DNA of 64,000 nt from Deinococcus cellulosilyticus NBRC 106333 = KACC 11606 (lineage in GTDB: Bacteria > Deinococcota > Deinococci > Deinococcales > Deinococcaceae). Position 1 is the first letter of the stretch. Every line of letters begins with the position of its first letter. The translations under genes were made by a program, and so were the position numbers. Below the pieces are notes generated by a model. The model was not told the origin of the DNA. It made no database searches and was given only the letters and a program-made list of their open reading frames with translations. This document shows positions 55,237-63,177 of the stretch, in pieces. The DNA is taken from NCBI RefSeq assembly GCF_007990775.1, contig NZ_BJXB01000008.1:152329-216328 (forward strand), written 5' to 3'.

Positions 55237-55941
55237 CTTCTTCAACTCCACCAATACCGTTTCATATTTCTCTGCCACCGATTTGACGGTCCCCACACCT
55301 TCCACCACCCAGCTGGTGGATTCGGTCACCACAGGCTTCATGAAATCGAGCACCGGGATGGTCATGCCCTCGGGGGTCTGGTTGCCTGCGGCCTCCAGGC
55401 TGGCTTTCATGGCTTCCAGCATCGGGCTGGTGAAAGAGGTGGTGATTCTGGATTTCAGCTTCCAGGCGGTGAAGGTTCCGGCGGGAACGGTGACGGTTTC
55501 CTGACCCACCACTTCCTCTTCGCCTTTGAGGTTGAAAGTCATGTCCATGCCTTCGGTGGAGCCCATGAAGCTGTACTCGTAGGACCATTTTGTGCCCACA
55601 TTCCAGGTGCCCAGCGGCCAGCGGCTGCCTTTCACATTGGTGTTGCTGACCTTGAAGCGCTCCATGCCAGGGCCGCTCATGCGCTGGTCATTGAGGGACA
55701 TGTAGCCATTTTCGGTGCAGGTCCAGTTGGAGGTGAGGGTGTTGCCATCGCTGAACTTCATGCGCTGGGTGAAACTTTCTGGTCCCACTTCAAGGTAGGT
55801 CTGCTGGTAGGTGGTGGCGGGGGTTCCGGTGTTCTGGTAGGTCCAGACCCAGCCTTCTCGCACCGGGAAATAGGGGCTGTCGCATTTGGCCTGGGCCACG
55901 CCCAGCAGCAGAAGACCGACACCCAGCATTTTTTTCAGCAT
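55234..55941 (-). CDS. Secreted protein, unknown function (235 aa)
   Basis: The signal peptide MLKKMLGVGLLLLGVAQA ends in KCDSPYFPV, so the mature protein begins with a cysteine-containing segment. The rest is beta-rich with VREGWVWTYQNTGTPATTY, GTWNVGTKWSYEYSF and EEVVGQETVTVPAGTFTAWKL, a layout seen in secreted lipocalin-like or VREGW-type proteins. AAAGGAGGA lies just upstream of ATG 55941. It stands alone on the minus strand, and its 3' end is covered by a REP-like hairpin. I cannot name the family. Confidence 0.8.
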   Translation of the reverse strand: MLKKMLGVGLLLLGVAQAKCDSPYFPVREGWVWTYQNTGTPATTYQQTYLEVGPESFTQRMKFSDGNTLTSNWTCTENGYMSLNDQRMSGPGMERFKVSNTNVKGSRWPLGTWNVGTKWSYEYSFMGSTEGMDMTFNLKGEEEVVGQETVTVPAGTFTAWKLKSRITTSFTSPMLEAMKASLEAAGNQTPEGMTIPVLDFMKPVVTESTSWVVEGVGTVKSVAEKYETVLVELKK

Positions 55942-56127
55942 ACGTCCTCCTTTGTTCCCCTCAGGATAGGGGGCAGCACAAAACACAGGTCTTAAACCGT
56001 TTTCCTAACATTATTAAAACTCTGCCTGCTCTTTTTTTGCATCAGCACAGAAAAAAAGCATGAAGTGTGCTCATATGGACTGGAAAAGCCAGAGGAAATT
56101 TCCTCTGGCTCAAAGGGAGCAGGTTTT

Positions 56128-58146
56128 TCAGGCGTGCTGCTCTGACTGCCTGGCCTGAATGATTCTGGCCTGCAGGTGCTGGGGCACTTCGGCGTAATTG
56201 TTGAATTTCACCGAGTAGGCACCGCGACCGCCTGTGATGGAGCGCAACTGGGCACTGTATTCCTGCAGTTCGGATTCGGGAACGAGGGCCCGGACCACGG
56301 TCAGGTTGCCGTCGGTGTCCATGCCCAGAATCTGTGCCCGTTTGCCCTGCAGGTCGGAGAGCACATCGCCCATGTTGGCTTCAGGGATGTACACGTTCAG
56401 TTGCAGGACGGGTTCCATCAGGATGGGCTGGGCTTTGCTCATGGCTTCCCTGAACGCCAGTCCTGCGGCCATCTTGAAGGCGATGTCCGAAGAGTCCACT
56501 TCGTGGTAGGAGCCGTCATAAACGACCACTTTGATGTTCTGCACGGGGTATCCGGCCAGTGCCCCTTTGGCGAGGCTTTCTTCCACCCCTTTGTGAATGC
56601 TGGGGATGTACTTGCTGGGCACCACCCCACCCACAATTTCAGAGGCAAATTCAAAGGTTTCCGCGCTGGGTTCCAGGCGCAGCCAGCAGTCTCCGTACTG
56701 GCCGTGTCCTCCGGTCTGCTTTTTGTATTTGCCCTGCGATTTGGCAACACTCTTGATGGTTTCGCGGTAGGCAATTCTGGGTTTGGTGGTGGTGACATTG
56801 ACCCCGAGCAGGGCAAGTTCTTCGATGGCCAGGTTCAGGTGCATGTCGCCCAGGCCTGAAAGCACCATTTCGCCGGTTTCGGGGTTGCGGCCAAATTTGA
56901 GGGTGGGATCATCGTCGAGGAGTCGGCCCATCTGGGTGGTCAGTTTGTCCTCATCCTGGCGGGTTTTGGGGTGCAGGGCCACCGAGACCACGGGGTCAGG
57001 CAGGTGCAGGGGGCCATAGTCGATGTGGTGATGCGGATCACAGAGGGTTTCTCCGGTTTTCACATCGCTGATCTTGGTGAGGGCCCCAATCATGCCAGCG
57101 GTCAACTCTGGAACTTCCTGCAGGTCCTTGCCGTTCAGGCAGTACAGGTGGGCAGGGGTGACGGTGGTGCCACGGGAGCAGTTGTAGATGGGCTGGCCGG
57201 GTTTGAGGGTACCGGACCACACCCGCACGTAGGCCACTTTCCCCAGGAAGGGATCGGTGGACGAGCGGAAAACCCTGGCACTGAAAGGCGCATCGGGGGT
57301 GGGAGGGCGGGTCTGTCCATCCACGGCCACAAAAGGAGGTCTTTCTGCTGGTTCCCGCTCGATGGTGACCAGCAGATCCAGCAGGGCATCCACCCCCACC
57401 ATTGTGGTGGCAGAGACAGGAATCACCGGGTCGATCTGACCGGTCTTGAAAGCGGTGAGGAGGGCACGGTTCAGTTCCTGCAAGGTGACTTCTTCATCTG
57501 CGAGGTAGCGCTCGATCAGTTCCTCATCGGTTTCCACAATGCGTTCAACAAGTTTTGCCCGGTATTCCTGCACCTGGTCTTCGTAACCAGATGGGATGTC
57601 CACAATCTGGCCTCCAATGTAGGCTTTGCGGGACAGCAGGTCAATCACGCCAGAGAAATCTTTTTCACTGCCGATGGGGAGGTGTGTGGCGACCACAGGG
57701 CCAGAGATGGAGGTTTCCAGGCTGCTGAGGGTTTCAAAAAAATCCGCGCGATCCCGGTCCATTTTGTTGACGGCGATGATGCGCGGCATTCCGAACTCGT
57801 CGGCGGTCTTCCACACCCTTTCGGTGCCCACCTCCACGCCCGACACCGCACTGACCACCACCAGGGTGTTGTCTGCACTGCGCAGGGCTCCACGGATCTC
57901 ACCCACAAAGTCGGAGAACCCGGGCGTGTCGAGCAGGGTGACCTGACTCTCATGCCAATTGAAAGGGAGCACCGATGTGAAAATGCTCATCTGGTGCTCC
58001 TGTTCGAGGGTTGTGTGGTCCGAGGCCGTGTTTTTCTGCATCACCGATCCCAGACGTTTCAATTGTCCGGCCCTGTAGAGCATGGCCTCTACAAGACTGG
58101 TTTTGCCTACCCCGCTGTGCCCCACCACCGAAACATTAAAGCGCAT
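56128..58146 (-). CDS. EF-G-like translational GTPase (EF-G2 type)
   Basis: A 672-residue GTPase with the full EF-G domain order. G1 is GHSGVGKT at about 9-16, G3 reads DTPGFSDF near residue 71, and G4 NKMDRD. The catalytic His after DTPG in canonical EF-G (DTPGH) is Phe here, which is known for some EF-G2/FusA2 homologues and suggests altered GTP hydrolysis. Domain 4 and 5 sequence is intact (PVLQLNVYIPEANMGDVLSDLQGKRA). This is not the ribosomal fusA with tufA context. It may act as an accessory translation or recycling factor (inference). Confidence 0.93.
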   Translation of the reverse strand: MRFNVSVVGHSGVGKTSLVEAMLYRAGQLKRLGSVMQKNTASDHTTLEQEHQMSIFTSVLPFNWHESQVTLLDTPGFSDFVGEIRGALRSADNTLVVVSAVSGVEVGTERVWKTADEFGMPRIIAVNKMDRDRADFFETLSSLETSISGPVVATHLPIGSEKDFSGVIDLLSRKAYIGGQIVDIPSGYEDQVQEYRAKLVERIVETDEELIERYLADEEVTLQELNRALLTAFKTGQIDPVIPVSATTMVGVDALLDLLVTIEREPAERPPFVAVDGQTRPPTPDAPFSARVFRSSTDPFLGKVAYVRVWSGTLKPGQPIYNCSRGTTVTPAHLYCLNGKDLQEVPELTAGMIGALTKISDVKTGETLCDPHHHIDYGPLHLPDPVVSVALHPKTRQDEDKLTTQMGRLLDDDPTLKFGRNPETGEMVLSGLGDMHLNLAIEELALLGVNVTTTKPRIAYRETIKSVAKSQGKYKKQTGGHGQYGDCWLRLEPSAETFEFASEIVGGVVPSKYIPSIHKGVEESLAKGALAGYPVQNIKVVVYDGSYHEVDSSDIAFKMAAGLAFREAMSKAQPILMEPVLQLNVYIPEANMGDVLSDLQGKRAQILGMDTDGNLTVVRALVPESELQEYSAQLRSITGGRGAYSVKFNNYAEVPQHLQARIIQARQSEQHA

Positions 58147-58621
58147 AACGCCTCCTCGGGAAATGAGCCGCCCTCCAGCCTGCTGTCTCAGGTGCTGCGT
58201 GTAAATGTATGCAATTTGCCAGACAGGCGTCTCGAAAACTGGGCTATGTGTTGGACTGCCGAGAATGTGACTGACTGTGTACGAGCATCATACAACTTTC
58301 TTACAGGGCAAAACTCCCGGCTTGATTACAGCTGAGGGTTGCCTCAATGCTCCCGGGATGTTTGTCCTGTGATGGCTCATCTTTTTCATTTTCTTTTGCT
58401 GTCTCACACAATAAAAGCTGAGGATCAGCTGAAAACTAAAGGTTTGCTTAAAAAAATATCCGCTCCCAGAGAATTAAAATTTGTTTTAACAACTGCAATA
58501 AAACTGTCAGGAACTTTTCTTAGAATAGAGGTAACTCAGATCTGAGGGTGAGGCCCCACCTCCACACACATCATCACCGGGCACCTTGTCCAATGATCCG
58601 CAGCCTGCAAAGGAGGACCGT
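58147..58621. other. 475-bp gap with no recognised gene
   Basis: I see no convincing gene. The middle (about 58380-58540) is AT-rich. It contains the perfect 12-bp palindrome CTCAGATCTGAG (58535-58546) and a possible -10 box TAGAAT (58521-58526) for the small gene at 58622, without a clear -35. Confidence 0.4.
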
Positions 58622-58822
58622 ATGAAAATCGAAACGATCACACTAGAAGTCCTGGCGGATCAGCGCGAAGAATTACGCTCTGAATCGGACGAAGAAACCC
58701 AACGTCAGGCAGCCATCGCCTCTCTGGCCCACCTCGATCCTGAAGCTGTTTTCGATCACCTGCAATCCCTCGACAACCGCATGCGCCGTTCCCCCAGACA
58801 GCAAACCACCCTGCAATGCTAA
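58622..58822 (+). CDS. Small soluble protein (66 aa)
   Basis: A short acidic-to-mixed protein (EVLADQREELRSESDEETQRQ, then HLDPEAVFDHLQSLDNRMRR) predicted to be helical. AAAGGAGG (58609-58616) lies 5 bases upstream of ATG 58622, which supports translation. It is closely followed by a terminator. The sequence context is phage-like (holin, XRE and S24 genes next door), but no family is recognised. Confidence 0.65.
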   Translation: MKIETITLEVLADQREELRSESDEETQRQAAIASLAHLDPEAVFDHLQSLDNRMRRSPRQQTTLQC

Positions 58823-58856
58823 CTTCCGTCTTCTCGCAGGGCAGCACGTAAGAAAT

Positions 58857-58889
58857 CCCGAGTCTTGAGCAATCAGGCTCGGGTTTTTT
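58857..58889 (+). terminator. Terminator of the small gene
   Basis: CCCGAG/CTCGGG stem (58857-58862 with 58878-58883) followed by TTTTTTC; it overlaps the convergent holin gene's stop region. Confidence 0.85.
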
Positions 58890-59262
58890 CTTTGGCTTCA
58901 CCTTCCCCTGCCCTCAGGGCCTGAATGGTTCTGCGAAGAGGCTCTGGGATGGGCACACCTGCCCGGGCCATCTGTTCCACAATCGAAAACAGTTCATTTC
59001 CAAGCAGGATGTAGGTGACGGCATTTCTGAGGCTCTGGTCCTGCCCGAGCACCTGATCGATCTGGTGGGCAGCGGTGAGGAGCATCCAGAGCAGCAGTTT
59101 TTTCAGCAGGGTTCTGGAGGCTTTTTCTGCCCTGGATTTCGGGCGGATGAAGTGCACCAGAACACGGGTGAGCAGGTCCAGGACCATCAGGATGAACAGG
59201 GCAGAGAGGGTGGGATGTGCAGGGCCAAGAACCCAGAGAAAGATGTTTTCCACAGACAGCAT
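58873..59262 (-). CDS. Phage-type holin (holin 4 family)
   Basis: A 129-residue membrane protein resembling Bacteriophage_holin_4 proteins. It has a helix near the start (HPTLSALFILMVLDLLTRVLVHFI, with the D..T pattern), a second helix (LLLWMLLTAAHQIDQVLG), then the tell-tale LGNELFSIVEQMARAGVPIPEPLRRTIQ, which matches the family's conserved NE-S-E...G.P.P segment. AAAGGAG precedes ATG 59262. No endolysin gene is adjacent, so it is a prophage remnant or a domesticated export or death gene. Confidence 0.85.
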   Translation of the reverse strand: MLSVENIFLWVLGPAHPTLSALFILMVLDLLTRVLVHFIRPKSRAEKASRTLLKKLLLWMLLTAAHQIDQVLGQDQSLRNAVTYILLGNELFSIVEQMARAGVPIPEPLRRTIQALRAGEGEAKEKTRA

Positions 59263-59327
59263 AAAGCTCCTTTCTCAGCATCTTGCAGCTGATGTTCTGT
59301 CTTGAATGGATTGTCAGGGGTGATTTC

Positions 59328-59369
59328 GCTATTTACATAACCCAGTTTAGCACTATAATGCTAAATAGC
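59328..59369 (+). promoter_or_regulatory. XRE-gene promoter with two nested palindromes
   Basis: Promoter TTTACA (59332-59337), N16, TATAAT (59354-59359). The palindrome TTTAGCA-N6-TGCTAAA (59346-59365) covers the -10 box, and outer arms GCTATTTA (59328-59335) and TAAATAGC (59362-59369) bracket it. This is a probable operator for the XRE product, placed between it and the divergent holin gene, so it may control both. Confidence 0.7.
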
Positions 59370-59439
59370 AAGATCCGTCATTTCCCTGATGGTGTTCCTC
59401 CGTCAAACCTTCTAGCATTGTGATACTGAAGAGGTCTCT

Positions 59440-60105
59440 ATGCCCCCCAGAACCCGCACCCCCCGAGACATCCCCCGCTGGGCCGACGCACTCCGCATGC
59501 GCCGCAGTGCCCTTGGGCTGTCACAGGATGAAGTGGCCCAGCGTTCCCAGGATGGCCTGGCCCAGCGCACGGTTTCGGCCCTGGAAAATGGCACCATCGA
59601 CCTCAGAGACCTCTCTGTGGGCCGCCTGCTTGCCCTGGCAAGAGCCCTGGGGTGGACCCTGTACGACCTGCAACAGGCCACCCGCCTGGACCTCGGCATC
59701 GAGACCCCTGAAGGCAGGCTCTCCCCTGCTCCGGTTCGCACCTTTCCCCTCTATCCCCTTGAAGAAGCCAGCAAACCCCTCAGCCAGATGAAACCTTTCC
59801 CTGAGTATCCAGCTCCGGTGTGGGCCAGAGATGCCTGTCCTGGGCTCTGTGTCTTTTTTGAAGGACACCATCCGGTGACGGGGGGCAAACTGCATTACAT
59901 CGACACCACGGACCACCACCCCGAACCCGACCATGCCTATTTGATCGTGTACCAGGACATTCCCCAGATTTGTGACTATCAGGAAACCTCATCCCGAAAC
60001 GGCAGCATCGGTATTTTTGTGTCCAGAAGTGGTCGCTTCATTCCCCCCGAAGACAGCCAGGTGGTGGGCCGCCGTTACCTGCTCAGCAGCATTGAACGCG
60101 CCTGA
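59440..60105 (+). CDS. XRE regulator with degenerate S24-like domain
   Basis: A 221-residue regulator. The helix-turn-helix covers about residues 15-80 (LRMRRSALGLSQDEVAQRSQDGLAQRTVSALENG), and the C-terminal part (about 115-221) has the LexA/cI peptidase-like pattern. In place of the catalytic Ser motif (G-[DN]-S-M) it has GHHP at 142-145, and no matching Lys is visible, so it probably cannot cleave itself. ATG 59440 is 14 bases after TGAAGAGG. A free-standing S24 protein with the intact Ser-Lys pair follows 22 bases later, so the two may act as a split repressor-protease pair. Confidence 0.85.
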   Translation: MPPRTRTPRDIPRWADALRMRRSALGLSQDEVAQRSQDGLAQRTVSALENGTIDLRDLSVGRLLALARALGWTLYDLQQATRLDLGIETPEGRLSPAPVRTFPLYPLEEASKPLSQMKPFPEYPAPVWARDACPGLCVFFEGHHPVTGGKLHYIDTTDHHPEPDHAYLIVYQDIPQICDYQETSSRNGSIGIFVSRSGRFIPPEDSQVVGRRYLLSSIERA

Positions 60106-60127
60106 ACCCCATTGACAGGAGACCCCC

Positions 60128-60589
60128 GTGCACCGATTCAGCAAAACCAGCCTGCCCGCCCATTCTGTTCACCGCAAAATCATTGTGCCACTCTATGCTT
60201 TTGCCCTCGCCAGTGAGCCTGTGGATGGCAGCCCTCTGGAAAAACATGGCCGGGCACAGGTCCTGGAAGAGCATTACAAACCGCATTATGTCTACTTCAC
60301 TGTGCAGGGGAACAGCATGGACAATGGCACCGAGTTCTCCATCCTGGACGGAGACACGCTGGTCGCCGACACCAGCGACCTGAATGCCCGCCAGAACCAC
60401 ATTTACCTGTGGGACATCCCCGGAGTGGGACCCTGCATCAAGATGCTGGGCTGGCATGACGACCTCGGGGCCTGCCTGATCAGCCTGAACCCGGAGCACC
60501 GCCCGTTCATTCCGCTGGATGGAGCAAGGCCCATTGGCAGGGTGATTGGCAAGCTTTTGCCCTCGGGAACTGTCATTTATATCCGCTAA
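60128..60589 (+). CDS. Stand-alone S24 (LexA/UmuD-like) peptidase domain protein
   Basis: A 153-residue protein with the S24 signature TVQGNSMDNGTEFSILDGDTLVAD. The putative Ser nucleophile is residue 63 and the Lys general base residue 105 in GPCIKMLGW. There is no helix-turn-helix. The start is GTG 60128 with AGGAG 7 bases upstream. It is co-transcribed with the XRE gene (22-base gap), which has a dead version of the same fold. It could cleave itself or the partner after DNA damage. This is inference; the RecA link is not visible. Confidence 0.85.
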   Translation: MHRFSKTSLPAHSVHRKIIVPLYAFALASEPVDGSPLEKHGRAQVLEEHYKPHYVYFTVQGNSMDNGTEFSILDGDTLVADTSDLNARQNHIYLWDIPGVGPCIKMLGWHDDLGACLISLNPEHRPFIPLDGARPIGRVIGKLLPSGTVIYIR

Positions 60590-60729
60590 GAACAGGCGTT
60601 GAAGATCAGGGAAACTTCCTATACCCGCACGGGAAGCAATCTTTTACAATTTTCTTACAGATCAAGAGCTTTCTTCTCTGGACCCCACCTGCTCCTCCCC
60701 TCAGGTGGGGGATTCGCTATCATGGGCCC

Positions 60730-61542
60730 ATGCAAGACTTTCGAACCCAGGATTTACAGCAGATTTTTGATCAGGCTGAACCCGAGCATCAACCCATGCT
60801 TTCAATGCTGAAATCCAGCCCTCAGGACTGCTGGATGTTGAAGGTCGAAGGACAACCTGCAGGTGCAATCTGGGTCAGTGCTCCCTACGAGGGGGTCTCT
60901 CAATTCTGGATGTATTTGTTGCCCGAACATCGAGGAAAAAAACTTGCACAAAAGCTCTGGGCGCAGGTTCAGGAGCAAGCAAAAACAAAAGAAAGCCATG
61001 CTCTTGAAGCCTATCGGCCTTCAGAAAAATGGCTGGCAGAAAAAGCCCTTGCTCTGGGCTTTCAGGAAGCGGGGGCATACCATTTGCTGAGCTGGCCTGC
61101 ACCTCCCCAGAAAGCGCTGCCAGAAGGCTTCGAAATCCAGTCTTATGCAGAGGTTCAGAAGGATGACCTGCTCCTCAAAATGCTGGAAACCGCCTATGCA
61201 GGTCAGCACGGGCACCAGATCCCCACACCAGAAACGGTAGAACTGCTCCTGGAAAGCGTTTCTCCAGAACACATCTTCCTGCTCAAACATCAGGAAGAAT
61301 GCATTGGCATCACCCGACTGGAAATGTGGGAGGGCACCCATGTGCTGGACGCTCCAGGTCTTGTGCCTGCTTTCAGAACCCCTGAACTGGCCCTTGCCCT
61401 GGTCTCCCAGGTCAGCCAGAACCTGCAGGGCTTTCAGATGTCTTCCTGGGGTGAGAGCCCAGCTTTGCTGCAGGCCTATCTGGATGCTGGAGCCACAGTG
61501 GTCGAAAGGACCCCTTTTCTGGTCAAAGCTCTAGAACCATGA
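60730..61542 (+). CDS. GNAT acetyltransferase, double domain
   Basis: A 270-residue protein with two GNAT-like halves. The first has the motif A region FWMYLLPEHRGKKLAQKLWAQV (acetyl-CoA loop, R-G-K) at about residues 59-80. The second half (from about 135) is more diverged. The substrate is unknown. ATG 60730 has TATCAT (60718-60723) 6 bases upstream with no ribosome site, the leaderless layout. It stands alone in the plus direction, and a REP-like hairpin follows at 61646. Confidence 0.85.
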   Translation: MQDFRTQDLQQIFDQAEPEHQPMLSMLKSSPQDCWMLKVEGQPAGAIWVSAPYEGVSQFWMYLLPEHRGKKLAQKLWAQVQEQAKTKESHALEAYRPSEKWLAEKALALGFQEAGAYHLLSWPAPPQKALPEGFEIQSYAEVQKDDLLLKMLETAYAGQHGHQIPTPETVELLLESVSPEHIFLLKHQEECIGITRLEMWEGTHVLDAPGLVPAFRTPELALALVSQVSQNLQGFQMSSWGESPALLQAYLDAGATVVERTPFLVKALEP

Positions 61543-61645
61543 TTTCTGCCTGAGAGACAGATCGGGCTTCTGTAACGAGACGTTCTGGATGTTGCCCAAT
61601 AGCGGGTGAGGCATGCGTCTTGTGATGTACCAGATGCCTGCAAAG

Positions 61646-61671
61646 GGGTGAGCCGACGGCCCGCCCCTACA
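61646..61671. repeat. REP-like hairpin, copy 9 (inverted)
   Basis: GGGTGAGCCGACGGCCCGCC followed by CCTACA. A heptamer array (CTGCCTTCTGTCTTCTGCC, 61688-61706) lies next to it. Confidence 0.72.
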
Positions 61672-61687
61672 GATGTGAATCCAAATG

Positions 61688-61720
61688 TCTGCCTTCTGTC
61701 TTCTGCCTTTGGCTCTCGGC
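61688..61720. repeat. GCAGAAG-family array next to REP copy 9
   Basis: Reverse-orientation heptamers (CTTCTGTCTTCTGCC, then GGCTCTCGGC) between the hairpin and the sigma-factor promoter. Confidence 0.55.
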
Positions 61721-61748
61721 AATGCACCATCCACCCCTTAAACTGAAT

Positions 61749-61774
61749 GAATCCAAATCCCCTCCCCGCGTGTC
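61749..61774 (+). promoter_or_regulatory. ECF-type promoter of the sigma-factor operon
   Basis: GAATCC (61749-61754), N14, CGTGTC (61769-61774) within the longer identical run GAATCCAAATCC...CGCGTGTCTCTA. The same sequence with the same spacing precedes the COG4315 gene. It matches the ECF pattern of GAAC-like -35 and CGTC-like -10 boxes, so the sigma factor probably transcribes its own operon. Confidence 0.75.
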
Positions 61775-61840
61775 TCTATGTTTGATGCGCACCCAGGCCT
61801 CAGACCTCTTCTCTGTTTCGATGTGTGGTGGGACCCCCTG

Positions 61841-62374
61841 ATGGACTCCGAAACCCAGCTGATCCTCAAACTGTCCAGAGGGGACGAAAACGCCCTCAGG
61901 GACCTCCATGACCTGCTGAAGGGTCGGGTGTACACCCTGGCCCTGGAGATGCTGAAAAGCCCCCAGGACGCAGAAGAGGTCCTGCAGGACACCTTTGTGA
62001 AGCTGTACCACCATGCCAGGGAATTCAGCCCGCACATCCATGCTCCCCGTGCCTTCATCTACACCATTGCCCGTCGGGAGTGCCTGAACCGCATCCGTGC
62101 CCAGAAGGCCCGGCCCCTGAACGCAGGGCTGGACCTGACCGAGCACGACCACCTTGCCTCCACCCCTTTTTCTGACCCCGAGGACCGGGTCACGGTAGAC
62201 CACGCCATGAACCACCTGAACGCGCTTGACCAGCACCTGATTCACGACGCCTTCTTCGAGGGGTACACCCACGATGAACTCTCCAGCCGCTACCGGCTTC
62301 CGCTCGGGACCATCAAGACCCGATTGCGGCGTGCCCTCTCGGCCATGAAAAAAGCACTGGAGGGGAAAGGATGA
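61841..62374 (+). CDS. ECF sigma factor
   Basis: An extracytoplasmic-function RNA polymerase sigma factor of about 177 residues. Region 2 shows DLHDLLKGRVYTLALEML, DAEEVLQDTFVKLYHHAREF and AFIYTIARRECLNRIRAQK; region 4 shows LDQHLIHDAFFEGYTHDELSSRYRLPLGTIKTRLRRALS. ATG 61841 is preferred: the ECF promoter would start transcription near 61780, leaving room for a leader, and MDSETQLILKLSRGDE is the usual start. ATG 61778 would be almost at the transcription start. It overlaps the anti-sigma gene by 4 bases (ATGA). Confidence 0.9.
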   Translation: MDSETQLILKLSRGDENALRDLHDLLKGRVYTLALEMLKSPQDAEEVLQDTFVKLYHHAREFSPHIHAPRAFIYTIARRECLNRIRAQKARPLNAGLDLTEHDHLASTPFSDPEDRVTVDHAMNHLNALDQHLIHDAFFEGYTHDELSSRYRLPLGTIKTRLRRALSAMKKALEGKG

Positions 62375-63018
62375 CCCACCCACGTGACCACCTGATCAGC
62401 TACGTGCTCGGTGAACTCCCCGAAACCGAACGGCAGGCCATGGAAGAGCACCTGCTGGATTGCCCGGTGTGCCGCAAGAAGGTGCTGGAATTGCAAGAAG
62501 GGATGGAGGTCCTGGTGGAAAAACTGCCAGAGCAGAAAGCACCGGACGTGTGGCCTGGGATTCAGGCACAGATCTCTGGTGCTTCCCGACAGGTTCCATC
62601 TTCCAGACCCCTGTGGACCCGCCCCTCCATGCTGGCAGCTTCCATTCTGGTGATGGGACTTCTGGGATATGGAACGGTGGCGTTCGTGCAGCACTACCAG
62701 TCCACCACCCTGGTTCGCCATTACGTGGAAATGGCTGTGCGAACAGAGACCATCAGGACAAAAGAAGGGCAAAACATCGCCAAAGTGATCTTCGCGCAGG
62801 ATGGGAAAGCGCTGTTCGTTCCCATCTCGAAACCTCCAGCAGACCGGACCTATCAGGCCTGGGGACGGGTGGGAGGCACCCCTTTTTCACTGGGCCTCAC
62901 CCGTGGAGAGCCCCTGGAAGTGCAGTACGTGGGCTTTGAACGGGTCGGACTCAGCATGGAACCCACAGGGGGCAGCGAGAAACCCACCCATCCCCTTGGT
63001 GGGATTGACCTGCTGTAA
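62371..63018 (+). CDS. Anti-sigma factor (zinc-finger and RskA-like)
   Basis: A 215-residue membrane anti-sigma. The N-terminal anti-sigma domain (about 1-60) has the H..CxxC zinc pattern MEEHLLDCPVCRKKV that would bind the sigma factor. A single transmembrane helix follows at about residues 90-107 (MLAASILVMGLLGYGTVAFV). The outer C-terminal domain (about 120-215) matches the RskA C-terminal family (IFAQDGKALFVPISKPP, RTYQAWGRVGGTPFSLG). It is translationally coupled to the sigma gene through ATGA. The signal it senses is unknown. Confidence 0.9.
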   Translation: MTHPRDHLISYVLGELPETERQAMEEHLLDCPVCRKKVLELQEGMEVLVEKLPEQKAPDVWPGIQAQISGASRQVPSSRPLWTRPSMLAASILVMGLLGYGTVAFVQHYQSTTLVRHYVEMAVRTETIRTKEGQNIAKVIFAQDGKALFVPISKPPADRTYQAWGRVGGTPFSLGLTRGEPLEVQYVGFERVGLSMEPTGGSEKPTHPLGGIDLL

Positions 63019-63129
63019 AGCTCACAGTGGACAGTTTTCAGTACAGAGAGATCCGGGGTGCTCTGGCCTGGTGCCCTCGGCTCTGGGCCCCTGGCGCTTG
63101 GCCTTCTGCCTTCCGCCCCTGCAGTCTCT

Positions 63130-63155
63130 GAATCCAAATCCTCCTCTCGCGTGTC
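63130..63155 (+). promoter_or_regulatory. ECF-type promoter of the COG4315 gene
   Basis: GAATCC (63130-63135), N14, CGTGTC (63150-63155), the same element as at 61749. This promoter lies 23 bases before ATG 63178. Confidence 0.75.
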
Positions 63156-63177
63156 TCTAGGGTTGGAGGTAGAAAAC

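Noticed and set aside
63058..63177. N-terminal extension of the COG4315 protein
   Set aside because: It has no conservation signals, includes the ECF promoter and precedes a clear GGAGG and signal peptide at 63178.
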